A stretch of 64,000 nt of DNA from Clostridium algidicarnis DSM 15099 (GTDB taxonomy: Bacteria; Bacillota; Clostridia; Clostridiales; Clostridiaceae), in the NCBI RefSeq assembly GCF_002934235.1, contig NZ_PTIS01000006.1, forward strand, positions 59,120-123,119. The letters are read 5' to 3'. This document shows positions 35,990 through 44,731 of this stretch, piece after piece. Position numbers and translations under genes: made by a program. Below the pieces are notes generated by a model that did no database searches, was not told the DNA's origin, and saw only the letters and a list, made by a program, of their open reading frames with translations. Position 1 is the stretch's first letter, and each line of letters begins with the position of its first letter.

Positions 35990-37162
35990 ATGATTACTAT
36001 AATAAAAAATGTTGAAGTTTATGCCCCAGATTATTTAGGGAAGAAAGATATAGCTATCGCAGGAGGAAAAATAGAAGAGATAAAAGATTGCATAGAAGTA
36101 CCAAAGGACTTTTTAGATATTAAAGTTATAGATGGTAGCGGAAAATTATTATTTCCAGGATTTATAGATGCACATGTTCACTTAATAGGTGGAGGTGGAG
36201 AAGGAGGCTTTAAAACAAGGACTCCAGAAATACAGCTGTCTGATTTAATAGAGGCTGGTATAACCACTGTAGTTGGATGTCTTGGAACGGATGGGGTTTG
36301 TAGAAATATGAATGCTTTATTTGCTAAGGCTAAAGGGCTTGAGGAAGAAGGTATGACTACTTATTTATATACCGGTTCTTATGAAGTTCCGGTGAAGACA
36401 ATAACAGGAAATATAAAAGAAGATATCATGTTAATAGATAAGATTATAGGTGTTGGCGAAATTGCTCTTTCGGATCATAGATCATCTCAACCTACCTATG
36501 AAGAGTTTGTAAGACTTAGCTCCCATGCAAGAGTTGCTGGAATACTTTCAGGCAAGGCTGGTATAGTACACATACATTTAGGTGACGGCAAAAGAAAGAT
36601 GGATTATTTAAATAAAATAATAGAAGACACTGAGATACCTATAACTCAATTTGTACCAACTCATATAAATAGGAGCATTGAATTATTTAATGAAGCTATT
36701 AATTTTGGGAAAAAAGGAGGATACTTAGATCTTACAACTAGTTCTGATCCGGACTTTTTAGAAAAAGATGAGGTTAAAGCAAGTAAGGGATTGAAATTAT
36801 TATTAGATGAAGGTATATCAATATATCAAATAACATTTTCTTCAGATGGTGAGGGGAGTCTTCCTATATTTGATGAAAAAAGACAGATTATAGGCCTTGG
36901 AATAGGTTCTGTTAAATCTCTTTATAGAGAAGTAAAAGACGCTATTTTGAAAGACAAAGTCCCAGTAGAGGATGCTATAAGGACTATAACTTCAAATGTA
37001 GCAAAAGTATTAAAGCTTAATGATAAGGGATCAATTGTTAAGTCCAAAGATGCAGATTTAGTTATGGTAGACTCTGATTTAAATATAACAAATGTATTTT
37101 ATAATGGAAAAGAAGTTTTTAATCAAGGAACATTGCTATCAAAAGGAACCTTTGAGAAGTAG
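35990..37162 (+). CDS. iadA: isoaspartyl dipeptidase
   Basis: A 390-residue amidohydrolase-family beta-aspartyl peptidase that releases isoaspartate from dipeptides formed by protein damage. Metal ligands are in FPGFIDAHVHLIGGGGEGG. The family segments TRTPEIQ-like (FKTRTPEIQLSDL), GEIALSDHRSSQPT, HIHLGDGKRKMD and TSSDPDF are present, and the C-terminal NVAKVLKLNDKGSI is typical. AAAGGGTG precedes the ATG. No operon partner is evident. Confidence 0.92.
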   Translation: MITIIKNVEVYAPDYLGKKDIAIAGGKIEEIKDCIEVPKDFLDIKVIDGSGKLLFPGFIDAHVHLIGGGGEGGFKTRTPEIQLSDLIEAGITTVVGCLGTDGVCRNMNALFAKAKGLEEEGMTTYLYTGSYEVPVKTITGNIKEDIMLIDKIIGVGEIALSDHRSSQPTYEEFVRLSSHARVAGILSGKAGIVHIHLGDGKRKMDYLNKIIEDTEIPITQFVPTHINRSIELFNEAINFGKKGGYLDLTTSSDPDFLEKDEVKASKGLKLLLDEGISIYQITFSSDGEGSLPIFDEKRQIIGLGIGSVKSLYREVKDAILKDKVPVEDAIRTITSNVAKVLKLNDKGSIVKSKDADLVMVDSDLNITNVFYNGKEVFNQGTLLSKGTFEK

Positions 37163-37217
37163 AAGGGGTATAATTAATCTTAGTGGTAAATATATTGGGT
37201 TGATGGATATATAAAAG

Positions 37218-37246
37218 TTGACTATTATTGTTATATGTAATAAAAT
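37218..37246 (+). promoter_or_regulatory. sigma-A promoter of trxA
   Basis: TTGACT (37218-37223) and TAAAAT (37241-37246) with a 17-base spacer, 50 bases before the trxA start. Confidence 0.75.
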
Positions 37247-37257
37247 ATAAACAAGGC

Positions 37258-37274
37258 ATACCCGATAGGGGTAT
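37258..37274. promoter_or_regulatory. CsoR/CstR-like operator before trxA
   Basis: ATACCC-GATAG-GGGTAT is a perfect 6-bp dyad around five bases, close to the form of operators bound by CsoR-family repressors, which respond to copper or to reactive sulfur. It overlaps the expected transcription start, a good place for repression. The regulator gene is not in the window. Confidence 0.5.
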
Positions 37275-37295
37275 AATTTTAGGAGGTATAATATT

Positions 37296-37610
37296 ATGAT
37301 GAAAGAAGTATTGGATTCAAATTTTAAAGAAGAGGTTCAAAATCAAAGTGGAGTTGTAGTGGTGGACTTTTGGGCATCATGGTGCGGTCCTTGTAAGATG
37401 TTATCACCAGTAATAGAGGAGTTATCCAATGAAGTTACTACTGCGAAATTTGCAAAGGTGAATGTAGATGAAAATCCACAAAGTTCTCAAAACTTTAATA
37501 TAGCAAGTATACCAACACTACTTGTATTTAAGGATGGTAAAGTGGTAGATACTATGGTAGGTTTTAGACCAAAAGCTGAATTAGAACAATTAGTTAAAAA
37601 GCATATTTAA
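37296..37610 (+). CDS. trxA: thioredoxin
   Basis: A 104-residue cytosolic disulfide reductase with the active site WASWCGPCKM and the cis-proline segment ASIPTLLVF. AGGAGGT lies upstream of two adjacent ATG codons at 37296 and 37299. The reductase gene follows about 200 bases later under its own promoter-like sequence. Confidence 0.96.
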   Translation: MMKEVLDSNFKEEVQNQSGVVVVDFWASWCGPCKMLSPVIEELSNEVTTAKFAKVNVDENPQSSQNFNIASIPTLLVFKDGKVVDTMVGFRPKAELEQLVKKHI

Positions 37611-37675
37611 TTAATTAAAAGATAAGAGTGTTTTATATACTTTTAGTTAATGTATAGTATCTATAAAACATTGAC

Positions 37676-37684
37676 TGGTATAAT
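37676..37684 (+). promoter_or_regulatory. extended -10 promoter
   Basis: TGGTATAAT is a perfect extended -10. No good -35 is visible. It would start a transcript near 37691, just before the structured leader of the reductase gene. Confidence 0.6.
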
Positions 37685-37713
37685 ACATTTATGGAAATTT
37701 ATTTATATAGGTG

Positions 37714-37775
37714 ATTCTAAGGTTCAAGCAAAGTGAGTAATTACTCAAAGTGGGTATCTAGCTTAATCTTAGAAT
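37714..37775 (+). promoter_or_regulatory. structured leader of the reductase gene
   Basis: An outer 8-bp stem, ATTCTAAG (37714-37721) with CTTAGAAT (37768-37775), encloses a perfect palindrome TGAGTAATTACTCA (37734-37747) and a possible AAGC/GCTT pairing. This resembles a multi-helix leader. It matches no riboswitch I know. Confidence 0.4.
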
Positions 37776-37809
37776 TATTTAATTTCCTCTAATTTAAGGA
37801 GGCATAATT

Positions 37810-38670
37810 ATGCAAAGGTATGATATAGCTATTATAGGCAGTGGACCTGCGGGATTATCCGCTGCGATAAATGCAAAGATAAGAAATAAAAATATAATTA
37901 TATTTGGATATGAAGATTTTAGTAGCAAACTTATAAAGGCCCCAAAGATAAATAATTATTTGGGATTTCATGATATAAGTGGTTTAGAACTTAAAGAAAA
38001 ATTCAAGGAACATATAGAATCAATGAATATAGAGATTACCTATGAAAGAGTTAATAATATATATGCTATGGGAGAGTATTTTTCTATTATGGTAAATGAA
38101 ACAATTTACGAGGCTAAATCAGTAATTGTTGCAACAGGCATAGAATATACAAAGCCTTTAAAAGGAGAAGAAGAATTTCTTGGTAAAGGCGTAGGTTATT
38201 GTGCTACCTGCGATGCACCTTTATATAGAAATAAGGTAGTTACTGTAATTGGATATAATAAAGAGGCAGAAGAGGAAGCAAATTATGTTAGTGAACTTGC
38301 ATCTAAACTTTATTATATACCAATGTATAAGTCTAATTATGAGTTAAGAGATGGTATAGAGATAGTAGAAGATAGACCTATAGATATAATAGGTAAAGAT
38401 AGGGTAGAAAAGCTTATCCTAAGTTCTAGACAGTTAGAAACGGATGGCTTATTTATTTTAAAGGACAGCATATCTCCAGCACAATTAGTACCAGGACTTC
38501 TTATGGAAGAAGGCCACATTAAAGTGGATAGAACTATGAAAACTAATATAGAAGGGTGTTTTGCAGCAGGAGACTGTATTGGTAGACCTTATCAGTACAT
38601 TAAAGCATCTGGAGAAGGATTAATAGCAGCTTTAAGTGCTGTAAGCTATGTAGACTACAAAAGAATATAA
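37810..38670 (+). CDS. thioredoxin-reductase-like flavoprotein without NADPH motif
   Basis: A 286-residue FAD protein with the dinucleotide fold IAIIGSGPAGLSAAINA, the redox pair CATC in GVGYCATCDAP and the C-terminal FAD motif GCFAAGDCIGRPYQYIKA. The second nucleotide domain reads VTVIGYNKEAEEEANYV. The usual GxGxxA/S and the HRRxxxR motif that bind NADPH are absent. This fits the clostridial ferredoxin-dependent flavin thioredoxin reductase (FFTR) group or a related pyridine-nucleotide-independent type. Nearby trxA is the likely substrate. AAGGAGG precedes the ATG. Confidence 0.85.
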   Translation: MQRYDIAIIGSGPAGLSAAINAKIRNKNIIIFGYEDFSSKLIKAPKINNYLGFHDISGLELKEKFKEHIESMNIEITYERVNNIYAMGEYFSIMVNETIYEAKSVIVATGIEYTKPLKGEEEFLGKGVGYCATCDAPLYRNKVVTVIGYNKEAEEEANYVSELASKLYYIPMYKSNYELRDGIEIVEDRPIDIIGKDRVEKLILSSRQLETDGLFILKDSISPAQLVPGLLMEEGHIKVDRTMKTNIEGCFAAGDCIGRPYQYIKASGEGLIAALSAVSYVDYKRI

Positions 38671-38674
38671 TAAG

Positions 38675-38708
38675 GCTTCCCAAAGTTATTTCTTTGGGAA
38701 GCTATTTT
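38675..38708. terminator. terminator
   Basis: A perfect 11-bp stem, GCTTCCCAAAG (38675-38685) with CTTTGGGAAGC (38692-38702), followed by TATTTTTA. It lies between convergent genes. Confidence 0.85.
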
Positions 38709-38730
38709 TATAATTTATATTGTTTTTATT

Positions 38731-39357
38731 TTAATTTACATCGAAAAACACATGATTTCCTATGGTTTTTATATTAGATTTATTTATATTTTTCATCCAC
38801 TTAGAAGTTGCAGTATTTGGGTTGTAAAAAAACACAGCTTTATTTGTTGGATCATTACCTTTTATTGCATCCATAACAGCACTATAGCAGCTATCGTCAG
38901 GATTTTCATATACAGTATTATCTTTTACACAAGAAAATGCATTTTTTTGAATTATAACATCCCTTATTGTTTTAGGAAAGCTTGGATGAGACGCTCGATT
39001 TAATATTACAGAAGCAACTGCAACTTTTCCCTCATAGGGCTCTCCTTTGCTTTCTGCAGATACAGTTTTAGACATAAGGTCTATATCCTCCTTTGATACA
39101 AGTACCTTATTGTTACCAAAACTTATAACCTCCACTACGTTATTAGTTTCTTTATAAAGGTCTATAGAATTTATATTATTATTTTCAGAAACCTCTTGAC
39201 TCAGGGGAACATATACGCCTTCAAAGTCCATAGCCTTAGTCTTAGTTTTATTTAAGGATATTTCAGGTATACTTTCGCTTGCATATACTTTTGGTATAGA
39301 GCTTCCAATAAGCATAAAGATCATAAGGAAAGTTAAACCTACGTAATATCTTTTCAT
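38731..39357 (-). CDS. SleB-like cell wall hydrolase
   Basis: A 208-residue secreted protein with a signal peptide (MKRYYVGLTFLMIFMLIGSS, cleavage probably near VYA-SE) and a C-terminal SleB-type lytic domain (SAESKGEPYEGKVAVASVIL, then NRASHPSFPKTIRDVI and FYNPNTATSKW). The Glu in SAESKGE is the likely catalytic residue. Such enzymes cut spore cortex or vegetative peptidoglycan. I chose the ATG at 39357 because AGGAGG is seven bases upstream and it begins a normal signal peptide; longer frames do not. Confidence 0.88.
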   Translation of the reverse strand: MKRYYVGLTFLMIFMLIGSSIPKVYASESIPEISLNKTKTKAMDFEGVYVPLSQEVSENNNINSIDLYKETNNVVEVISFGNNKVLVSKEDIDLMSKTVSAESKGEPYEGKVAVASVILNRASHPSFPKTIRDVIIQKNAFSCVKDNTVYENPDDSCYSAVMDAIKGNDPTNKAVFFYNPNTATSKWMKNINKSNIKTIGNHVFFDVN

Positions 39358-39416
39358 AAAGAACCTCCTTTGGTTAACTGTGTTATTGGTATTGTTCCCC
39401 ACTATAAAATTTTAAT

Positions 39417-40499
39417 TCATTTATTTGCCTTTATTTCATCAGAAAAGGTAGTAAAAGTTGTGTTAAATTTTTGTAAACTCATTTCTATATCTTCATATTT
39501 ACCTCTAATATCCTCATCTATTATCTCTAGAACACTTTTATCAGTAGTTGAATTAAAAACTGACTTTTCATTATTAATACTACGTTTAAGTTCTTTTAGG
39601 TAGATATTATAACTATTTAAAACCTCACCAAAAGCTTGATAGGTATCAATGGCATTAGGTGGGATTCTCATAGAATTAAATTCCCTTTTTATATCTTCAA
39701 AACTTTTAAAATCCTTTTCTATATCATTTTCTAATATTTCATAAGTGTATTTACCCTCTCTACATTTTTCAATGAGACTGAACTTATCCACTTTTAGAGA
39801 TAAAAAGCTTTCTAACATGGAAGATAAAGAGGATTTAAATTTTAAATTGTCATTAGTTTTAATATCAATATCTCTTTTTTCTTTTATGGTTTTGTTAAAG
39901 GACATATAAGCCTCATTTATATATTTTATGCTTTCAGATGGGAAAATGTCTTTTGAGTGTTCAAAGTTACAATTTGAATATTCTTCAATGGCAATTTTTT
40001 TATAGTTTTCTACTAATTTTAAGGTTTCATTAAAATCTAAGGAATTAGAATTATCTAATAATACTTTTATTTGCTGGTAAAAAAGGATGTTATTATGTAT
40101 ACCATTTAAAAAGTTAGGACTTATATTAGGATTATCTTTAAAAATAACTTCAGTATCTTCTTTTAGAAGGATTAATTTATCTAAAGAAACATTTATTTTA
40201 TTCAAATTTATTGAATTATCTTTCGTATAAATAGAGGTAGATAAATCTTTGTTTATTGAATTTAATTTAAGTATGGTATTATCTACAGATGTAGCTTTGT
40301 TTTTAGTAGCTTTAGGATTTAGATAATTAAATATACAAAAGGACACAATTATAATAAGGATAAGTGTCAATATTCCTATGATCCAATTTAAAAGTGTATT
40401 TTTAGTATTTTTAAAATTCTTAGTGTCTTTAGAGATGTCAGCATCTTTAATATCTTTAGTGGTGTTAGTATCTTTAACATTTTTAACCTCTTCATTCAT
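39417..40499 (-). CDS. unknown membrane protein with coiled-coil exterior
   Basis: About 360 residues, not matched to a family I know. The first 35 residues are a cytosolic low-complexity stretch made of repeated TKD/KNTK-type units. One membrane helix follows (~40-60), then an extracellular, largely helical region rich in Asn, Lys and Leu. The ATG at 40499 has GGGGTGAT four bases upstream. A GTG at 40508 overlaps that site. It sits behind the SleB-like gene in the same direction and might be transcribed with it. Confidence 0.7.
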   Translation of the reverse strand: MNEEVKNVKDTNTTKDIKDADISKDTKNFKNTKNTLLNWIIGILTLILIIIVSFCIFNYLNPKATKNKATSVDNTILKLNSINKDLSTSIYTKDNSINLNKINVSLDKLILLKEDTEVIFKDNPNISPNFLNGIHNNILFYQQIKVLLDNSNSLDFNETLKLVENYKKIAIEEYSNCNFEHSKDIFPSESIKYINEAYMSFNKTIKEKRDIDIKTNDNLKFKSSLSSMLESFLSLKVDKFSLIEKCREGKYTYEILENDIEKDFKSFEDIKREFNSMRIPPNAIDTYQAFGEVLNSYNIYLKELKRSINNEKSVFNSTTDKSVLEIIDEDIRGKYEDIEMSLQKFNTTFTTFSDEIKANK

Positions 40500-40776
40500 A
40501 TGTATCACCCCACATTTAAATTTTATTTATATTATAGAGGTTATTTTGCATATACTGTAAATGTAAGCCACATACTTTTATACAAAAAATATATTATCAA
40601 AAAATTTAGGACGAATTATATATCATCCTAAATTAAATATATTAGTATATAAGATACTTAATTACTAAAATAAGGTGCTTATTAAAATTAAAATAAAAAA
40701 ACTTTTTGACAGGTACTATAAATATATATATTAGTGTATAATTATAGTTAAGATTTTGATTTAGAGGTGAGAGGCA

Positions 40777-41628
40777 GTGGATTTAGCAAGTATAATAAAT
40801 ACGGTAAAAAATATATCATTTTTTTCAATATTAGACATATTAGTAGTCTCTTATATTTTCTATAAGGGTTATATGCTTATTAAAGAAACAAGAGCAGAAC
40901 AATTGTTAAAAGGAATATTGTTAATATTAGTTTTGATTCCTATAAGTTATTTTCTGAGACTTACAATGGTTTATACTATACTTAGTAAAACTATAACTAT
41001 AGGGGTTTTATCAATCATAATTATTTTTCAACCAGAGATAAGAAGAGCATTAGAGCACCTCGGAAGAACTGCCTTTAATGAAAGACATATATTGCTAGAA
41101 GATGAAACACTAATGGAGGAAATAATAACAGAACTTGTAAATGCAGTAGAAAATTTATCTGAAAGTAAAACAGGAGCTTTAATAGCCATTGAGCAAACCA
41201 CGGGATTAAACGATGTAATAGCCAATGGTACTAAGATAGATGGTATTGTTACAGCAGCATTGCTTGAAAATATATTTGTAGTAAATACTCCTTTGCATGA
41301 TGGTGCTACAGTAATTCGAAACACTAGAATTGTGGCTTCGGGATGTGTATTACCACTTACAGGAAATACGGATATAAATAAAAAACTAGGAACTAGACAT
41401 AGAGCAGCTATAGGGCTGTCAGAAGTATCAGATGCATTGATTGTAGTAGTTTCTGAAGAAACTGGGACAATATCTCTTGCTATAAACGGAAGACTTACAA
41501 GAAATTACGATAAGGATAAATTAAAAGATATATTAATTAAAATAATGAAAACTAGGCAAGTTAAGGCATCCACCTTAGGAGAGAGGGTGAAGACATGGAT
41601 AAAAATAAAATTCAAAAAAACTTCTTAA
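40777..41628 (+). CDS. cdaA: diadenylate cyclase CdaA
   Basis: Makes cyclic di-AMP from two ATP, a messenger for potassium and wall balance. The 283-residue protein has three N-terminal membrane helices (about residues 13-85) and a DAC domain with the motifs LHDGATVIR (DGA) and GTRHRAAIG (RHR). It starts at GTG with GAGGTGAG upstream and overlaps cdaR by 34 bases. Confidence 0.96.
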   Translation: MDLASIINTVKNISFFSILDILVVSYIFYKGYMLIKETRAEQLLKGILLILVLIPISYFLRLTMVYTILSKTITIGVLSIIIIFQPEIRRALEHLGRTAFNERHILLEDETLMEEIITELVNAVENLSESKTGALIAIEQTTGLNDVIANGTKIDGIVTAALLENIFVVNTPLHDGATVIRNTRIVASGCVLPLTGNTDINKKLGTRHRAAIGLSEVSDALIVVVSEETGTISLAINGRLTRNYDKDKLKDILIKIMKTRQVKASTLGERVKTWIKIKFKKTS

Positions 41629-42821
41629 TTAAAATATTGTGTTTTATTACAGCTTTTGGAGTTTGGCTCTATATTTATAATGTAGAAAATCCAACTAGAA
41701 GCTATAAGCTAACTGGGGTTCCTGTAGAGATAGTAAATACTGATACTATTGAAAGCTCTAAACTTACGGTGCTACCAAATCAAGATCTTACTGTTACATT
41801 AACATTAGAAGGGCCAGCCTCTGAAGTTTATAGAGCTAAGGCAGAACAGTTTAAAATTGTAGTAGATCTTAGCACTTATGCAGTAAAAAAAGGGAGTAAT
41901 CTTATACCTGTAGAGATAACTCAGTATCCTACAAATATAAACATTAAGAAAAATGAGTCTTTAAGGGTAAATGTAGAAATTGATGAATATATAGAAAAGA
42001 GTGTACCTGTAAAGCTTGAAGTAGATGTCACTACAAAGGACTCATATTATCCATTTGAGCAAGTAGTTAAGCCTGACAATGTATTGGTTAGCGGTGCTGC
42101 TACTTATGTTAATTCTGTGCAGTGGGTTTTAGCTAAGGGCTCAGCAACCAATGCAGATGCAGATGTAAGTTTAAATCTGCCACTAAAGGCTGTAGATGAG
42201 ACTATGAAAGAAGTAAAAGATGTAAAAATAAACCCAACCACAGTAGATGTACTTATCCCAGTTAGGAAGTCTAAAAATGTAACTATAAAAGTTCCTACAA
42301 AGGGAGAAAATAATAAAAATATAATAATAAAAACTATAGAGCCAGCTCCGTCTTCAATAGATTTGGTTGGAGAAACTCAAGATATTGGTAATATAGAGTA
42401 TATAGAAACAGAAGCATTAGATTTATCTACCATAACAGGTAATAACACTGTGACATTAAAACTAGCATTACCAAAGGATGCAAAGCCCGTTAATGGGAAG
42501 GATACTGTATCTGTAAAAGTTACAGTAGAAACAATAAACCAAAACAGTGTGTCAGTTCCTGTAACCATAACAGGTCTTTCAGCAGGCCTTAATGCGGAAC
42601 CTGGATCTAAAAATATATCTGTAGCTTTAAAAGGAACAGATAGTTTATTAAGTAATATAAAAGATGGAGACATTACAGCTACCATAGATTTAACTAACCT
42701 TGCTGAAGGAGAACATTCAATTGCACCAAAGGTAAAGGTTAAAGAAGGAATGACTATTGAAAGCATAAGCCCAGAAAAGCTAAAGATTACAATAACCAAA
42801 GTGGTAAAACCAGAAGAATAA
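41595..42821 (+). CDS. cdaR: CdaA regulator, YbbR-domain protein
   Basis: A 408-residue membrane-anchored protein with one N-terminal helix (FLIKILCFITAFGVWLYIY) and four extracellular YbbR domains, recognisable by repeated V-P-V-x-[LV] strands (KSVPVKLEVD, VSVPVTITG). It regulates CdaA at the membrane. In Bacillus and most Firmicutes the third gene of the operon is glmM, but here glmM lies 13 kb further on. Confidence 0.93.
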   Translation: MDKNKIQKNFLIKILCFITAFGVWLYIYNVENPTRSYKLTGVPVEIVNTDTIESSKLTVLPNQDLTVTLTLEGPASEVYRAKAEQFKIVVDLSTYAVKKGSNLIPVEITQYPTNINIKKNESLRVNVEIDEYIEKSVPVKLEVDVTTKDSYYPFEQVVKPDNVLVSGAATYVNSVQWVLAKGSATNADADVSLNLPLKAVDETMKEVKDVKINPTTVDVLIPVRKSKNVTIKVPTKGENNKNIIIKTIEPAPSSIDLVGETQDIGNIEYIETEALDLSTITGNNTVTLKLALPKDAKPVNGKDTVSVKVTVETINQNSVSVPVTITGLSAGLNAEPGSKNISVALKGTDSLLSNIKDGDITATIDLTNLAEGEHSIAPKVKVKEGMTIESISPEKLKITITKVVKPEE

Positions 42822-42842
42822 ATGACAAAATAAATAACTAAC

Positions 42843-42880
42843 AAATGCTTCTCAAAGGATTTCCTTGAGAAGCATTTTAA
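42843..42880 (+). terminator. terminator after cdaR
   Basis: AAATGCTTCTCAA-AGG pairs with CCTTGAGAAGCATTT with one bulged A, then a short T-run. It ends the cdaA-cdaR operon. Confidence 0.75.
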
Positions 42881-42900
42881 AAGTGAAAATGTAAATAATT

Positions 42901-42954
42901 GTCTTCACCTCTGGGGTGCTTCCAACTTATTGGAAGCACCCCAGAGGTGAAGAC
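42901..42954. repeat. perfect 24-bp palindrome, REP-like
   Basis: A perfect inverted repeat with 24-bp arms (42901-42924 and 42931-42954) around the loop ACTTAT. It is far more GC-rich than its surroundings (core CACCTCTGGGGTGCTTCC). It lies directly behind another terminator, so it is not needed to end transcription, and it resembles a mobile palindromic element. It differs in sequence from the repeats at 57413 and 63534. Confidence 0.7.
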
Positions 42955-42984
42955 ATAAAATGGAATAAGATTAAGGAGAATAAT

Positions 42985-44586
42985 ATGACTATAAGAATAA
43001 ATAATATAAATTTAAAAATAGATGAAGATATGGATATGTTAAAAGGAAAGGTAGCTAAAAAGTTAGGGATAAATGAAGAAGAATTTATGGAGTTTAAAAT
43101 AATAAAGGAATCTATAGATGCTAGAAAAAAGAATGATATAAGGTTTAATTATTCAATAGAGGTTAATTTAGAAAATGAAGGTATATTAATTAATAATATA
43201 AAAGATAAAGATGTCTTTATAGAAAAGGCATATGAGGAGTTAAATATAGAACTTGGTGATAAAAAACTAAGTCATAGACCTGTCATTGTTGGTATGGGGC
43301 CATCAGGCTTATTTAGCGCATTAATGCTAGCAAGATCTGGGTATAATCCAATTATAATTGAAAGAGGCCAAGATGTAGATAGAAGGACCAAAACTGTAGA
43401 AGACTTTTGGACCAAGGGAATATTGAATAAGGAATCAAATGTTCAATTTGGTGAAGGTGGGGCTGGTACATTTTCTGATGGAAAGCTTACCACTAGAATA
43501 AAGGATAAAAGATGTGATTATATATTAAGAGAACTTGTAAAAGGCGGTGCCCCAGAGGAAATAATATATAAGGGTAAGCCTCATATAGGTACAGATATAT
43601 TAAAGGGAGTAGTTAAGAATATACGAAAAGAGATAATAGCTTTAGGGGGAGAGGTACTATTTGATCATAAATTAGAAGCTATTAATTCTAAAGAGGGAGT
43701 ATTAACTTCAATTATGGTTAATGGAAGTGAGATACCTTGTGATTGCTTAATATTATCTATAGGTCATAGTTCAAGAGATACCTATGAGATGCTAAGCAAA
43801 TCTTCTGTTTTAATGGAACCTAAGGCCTTTGCTATAGGGGTCAGGGTTGAACATAAACAAGAAGTTATTAATTATAGCCAGTACGGTAAAAATGCAAATC
43901 ATCCAAGACTTAAGGCAGCGGATTATAGATTAGCATATAGAAGTGAAAAGTTACAAAGATCTGTTTATTCATTTTGTATGTGTCCTGGAGGAGAGGTTGT
44001 TGGTGCAAGCTCAGAGGAAAATTTACTTGTGGTAAATGGGATGAGTTATTATAAAAGAGATTTAGAAAATGCAAACTCAGCCATAGTAGTTAGTGTTTCA
44101 AAAGAGGACTTTGAAGGAAGTGATATACTAGCGGGAGTTAACTTTCAAAGGCATTATGAAAGATTAGCTTATAATTTAGGTGGGGGAGGATATGTAGCCC
44201 CAGTACAACTTGTAGAAGACTTTATACAGGATAAAAATAGTACTAAGCTATCAGGGGTAAATCCAAGTTATAGACCAGGATATGAATTTAAAGAGTTAAA
44301 TAGATGCTTACCATCCTATGTTGTAGGTAGTTTAAAAGAAGGTATGGTGGATTTTGAAAGAAAGATAAAAGGATTTTCTAAAGAAGGGGCCATAATGACA
44401 GGAATTGAAACAAGGACCTCTGCTCCAGTTAGAATAATGAGAAATGAAAAGCTTCAAAGTCCCTCTGTGAATGGATTATATCCAGCGGGAGAAGGCGCAG
44501 GATTTGCAGGAGGAATAATATCAGCAGCTGTAGATGGCATTAAGGTAGCTGAAAGTTTAATGAAAGAATATTCACCATTATATTAA
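42985..44586 (+). CDS. FAD-dependent dehydrogenase (COG2509 type)
   Basis: A 533-residue flavoprotein of unknown substrate. After an N-terminal ~90-residue RNA-binding-like domain there is the FAD motif VIVGMGPSGLFSALMLARSGY, then VQFGEGGAGTFSDGKLTTR, which is typical of this family, and a C-terminal GLYPAGEGAGFAGGIISAA. I chose the ATG at 42985 with AAGGAG six bases upstream. A longer frame from 42916 would run through the palindrome and is rejected. Confidence 0.85.
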   Translation: MTIRINNINLKIDEDMDMLKGKVAKKLGINEEEFMEFKIIKESIDARKKNDIRFNYSIEVNLENEGILINNIKDKDVFIEKAYEELNIELGDKKLSHRPVIVGMGPSGLFSALMLARSGYNPIIIERGQDVDRRTKTVEDFWTKGILNKESNVQFGEGGAGTFSDGKLTTRIKDKRCDYILRELVKGGAPEEIIYKGKPHIGTDILKGVVKNIRKEIIALGGEVLFDHKLEAINSKEGVLTSIMVNGSEIPCDCLILSIGHSSRDTYEMLSKSSVLMEPKAFAIGVRVEHKQEVINYSQYGKNANHPRLKAADYRLAYRSEKLQRSVYSFCMCPGGEVVGASSEENLLVVNGMSYYKRDLENANSAIVVSVSKEDFEGSDILAGVNFQRHYERLAYNLGGGGYVAPVQLVEDFIQDKNSTKLSGVNPSYRPGYEFKELNRCLPSYVVGSLKEGMVDFERKIKGFSKEGAIMTGIETRTSAPVRIMRNEKLQSPSVNGLYPAGEGAGFAGGIISAAVDGIKVAESLMKEYSPLY

Positions 44587-44648
44587 TTTTTCTAAAAGTT
44601 ATGGTTTTTATATAAAAATTTGTTACAATATATGAGTAAGCTCAGTTT

Positions 44649-44695
44649 TGTTCACGGCTTTTTTATAATTTTTAAAATATAAAAAGCCGTGAACA
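44649..44695. terminator. inverted repeat before buk
   Basis: TGTTCACGGCTTTTT (44649-44663) pairs perfectly with AAAAAGCCGTGAACA (44681-44695). The internal T-run makes it a terminator for the preceding gene. The second arm lies 36 bases before the buk start. Confidence 0.7.
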
Positions 44696-44731
44696 GAATA
44701 AATAAATTTAATATAATAGGGGGATTTTTAT

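Noticed and set aside
37714..37775. tRNA-like fold (GGTTCAAGC resembles a T-arm)
   Set aside because: No acceptor stem or anticodon arm of proper length can be drawn; treated as a leader hairpin.
42377..42844. Minus-strand 155-codon frame across the end of cdaR
   Set aside because: Antisense to a YbbR gene with a hydrophobic, low-information product and no ribosome site.
42916..42984. N-terminal extension of the FAD dehydrogenase through the palindrome
   Set aside because: Residues come from the palindrome arm; the internal ATG has AAGGAG at the right distance.
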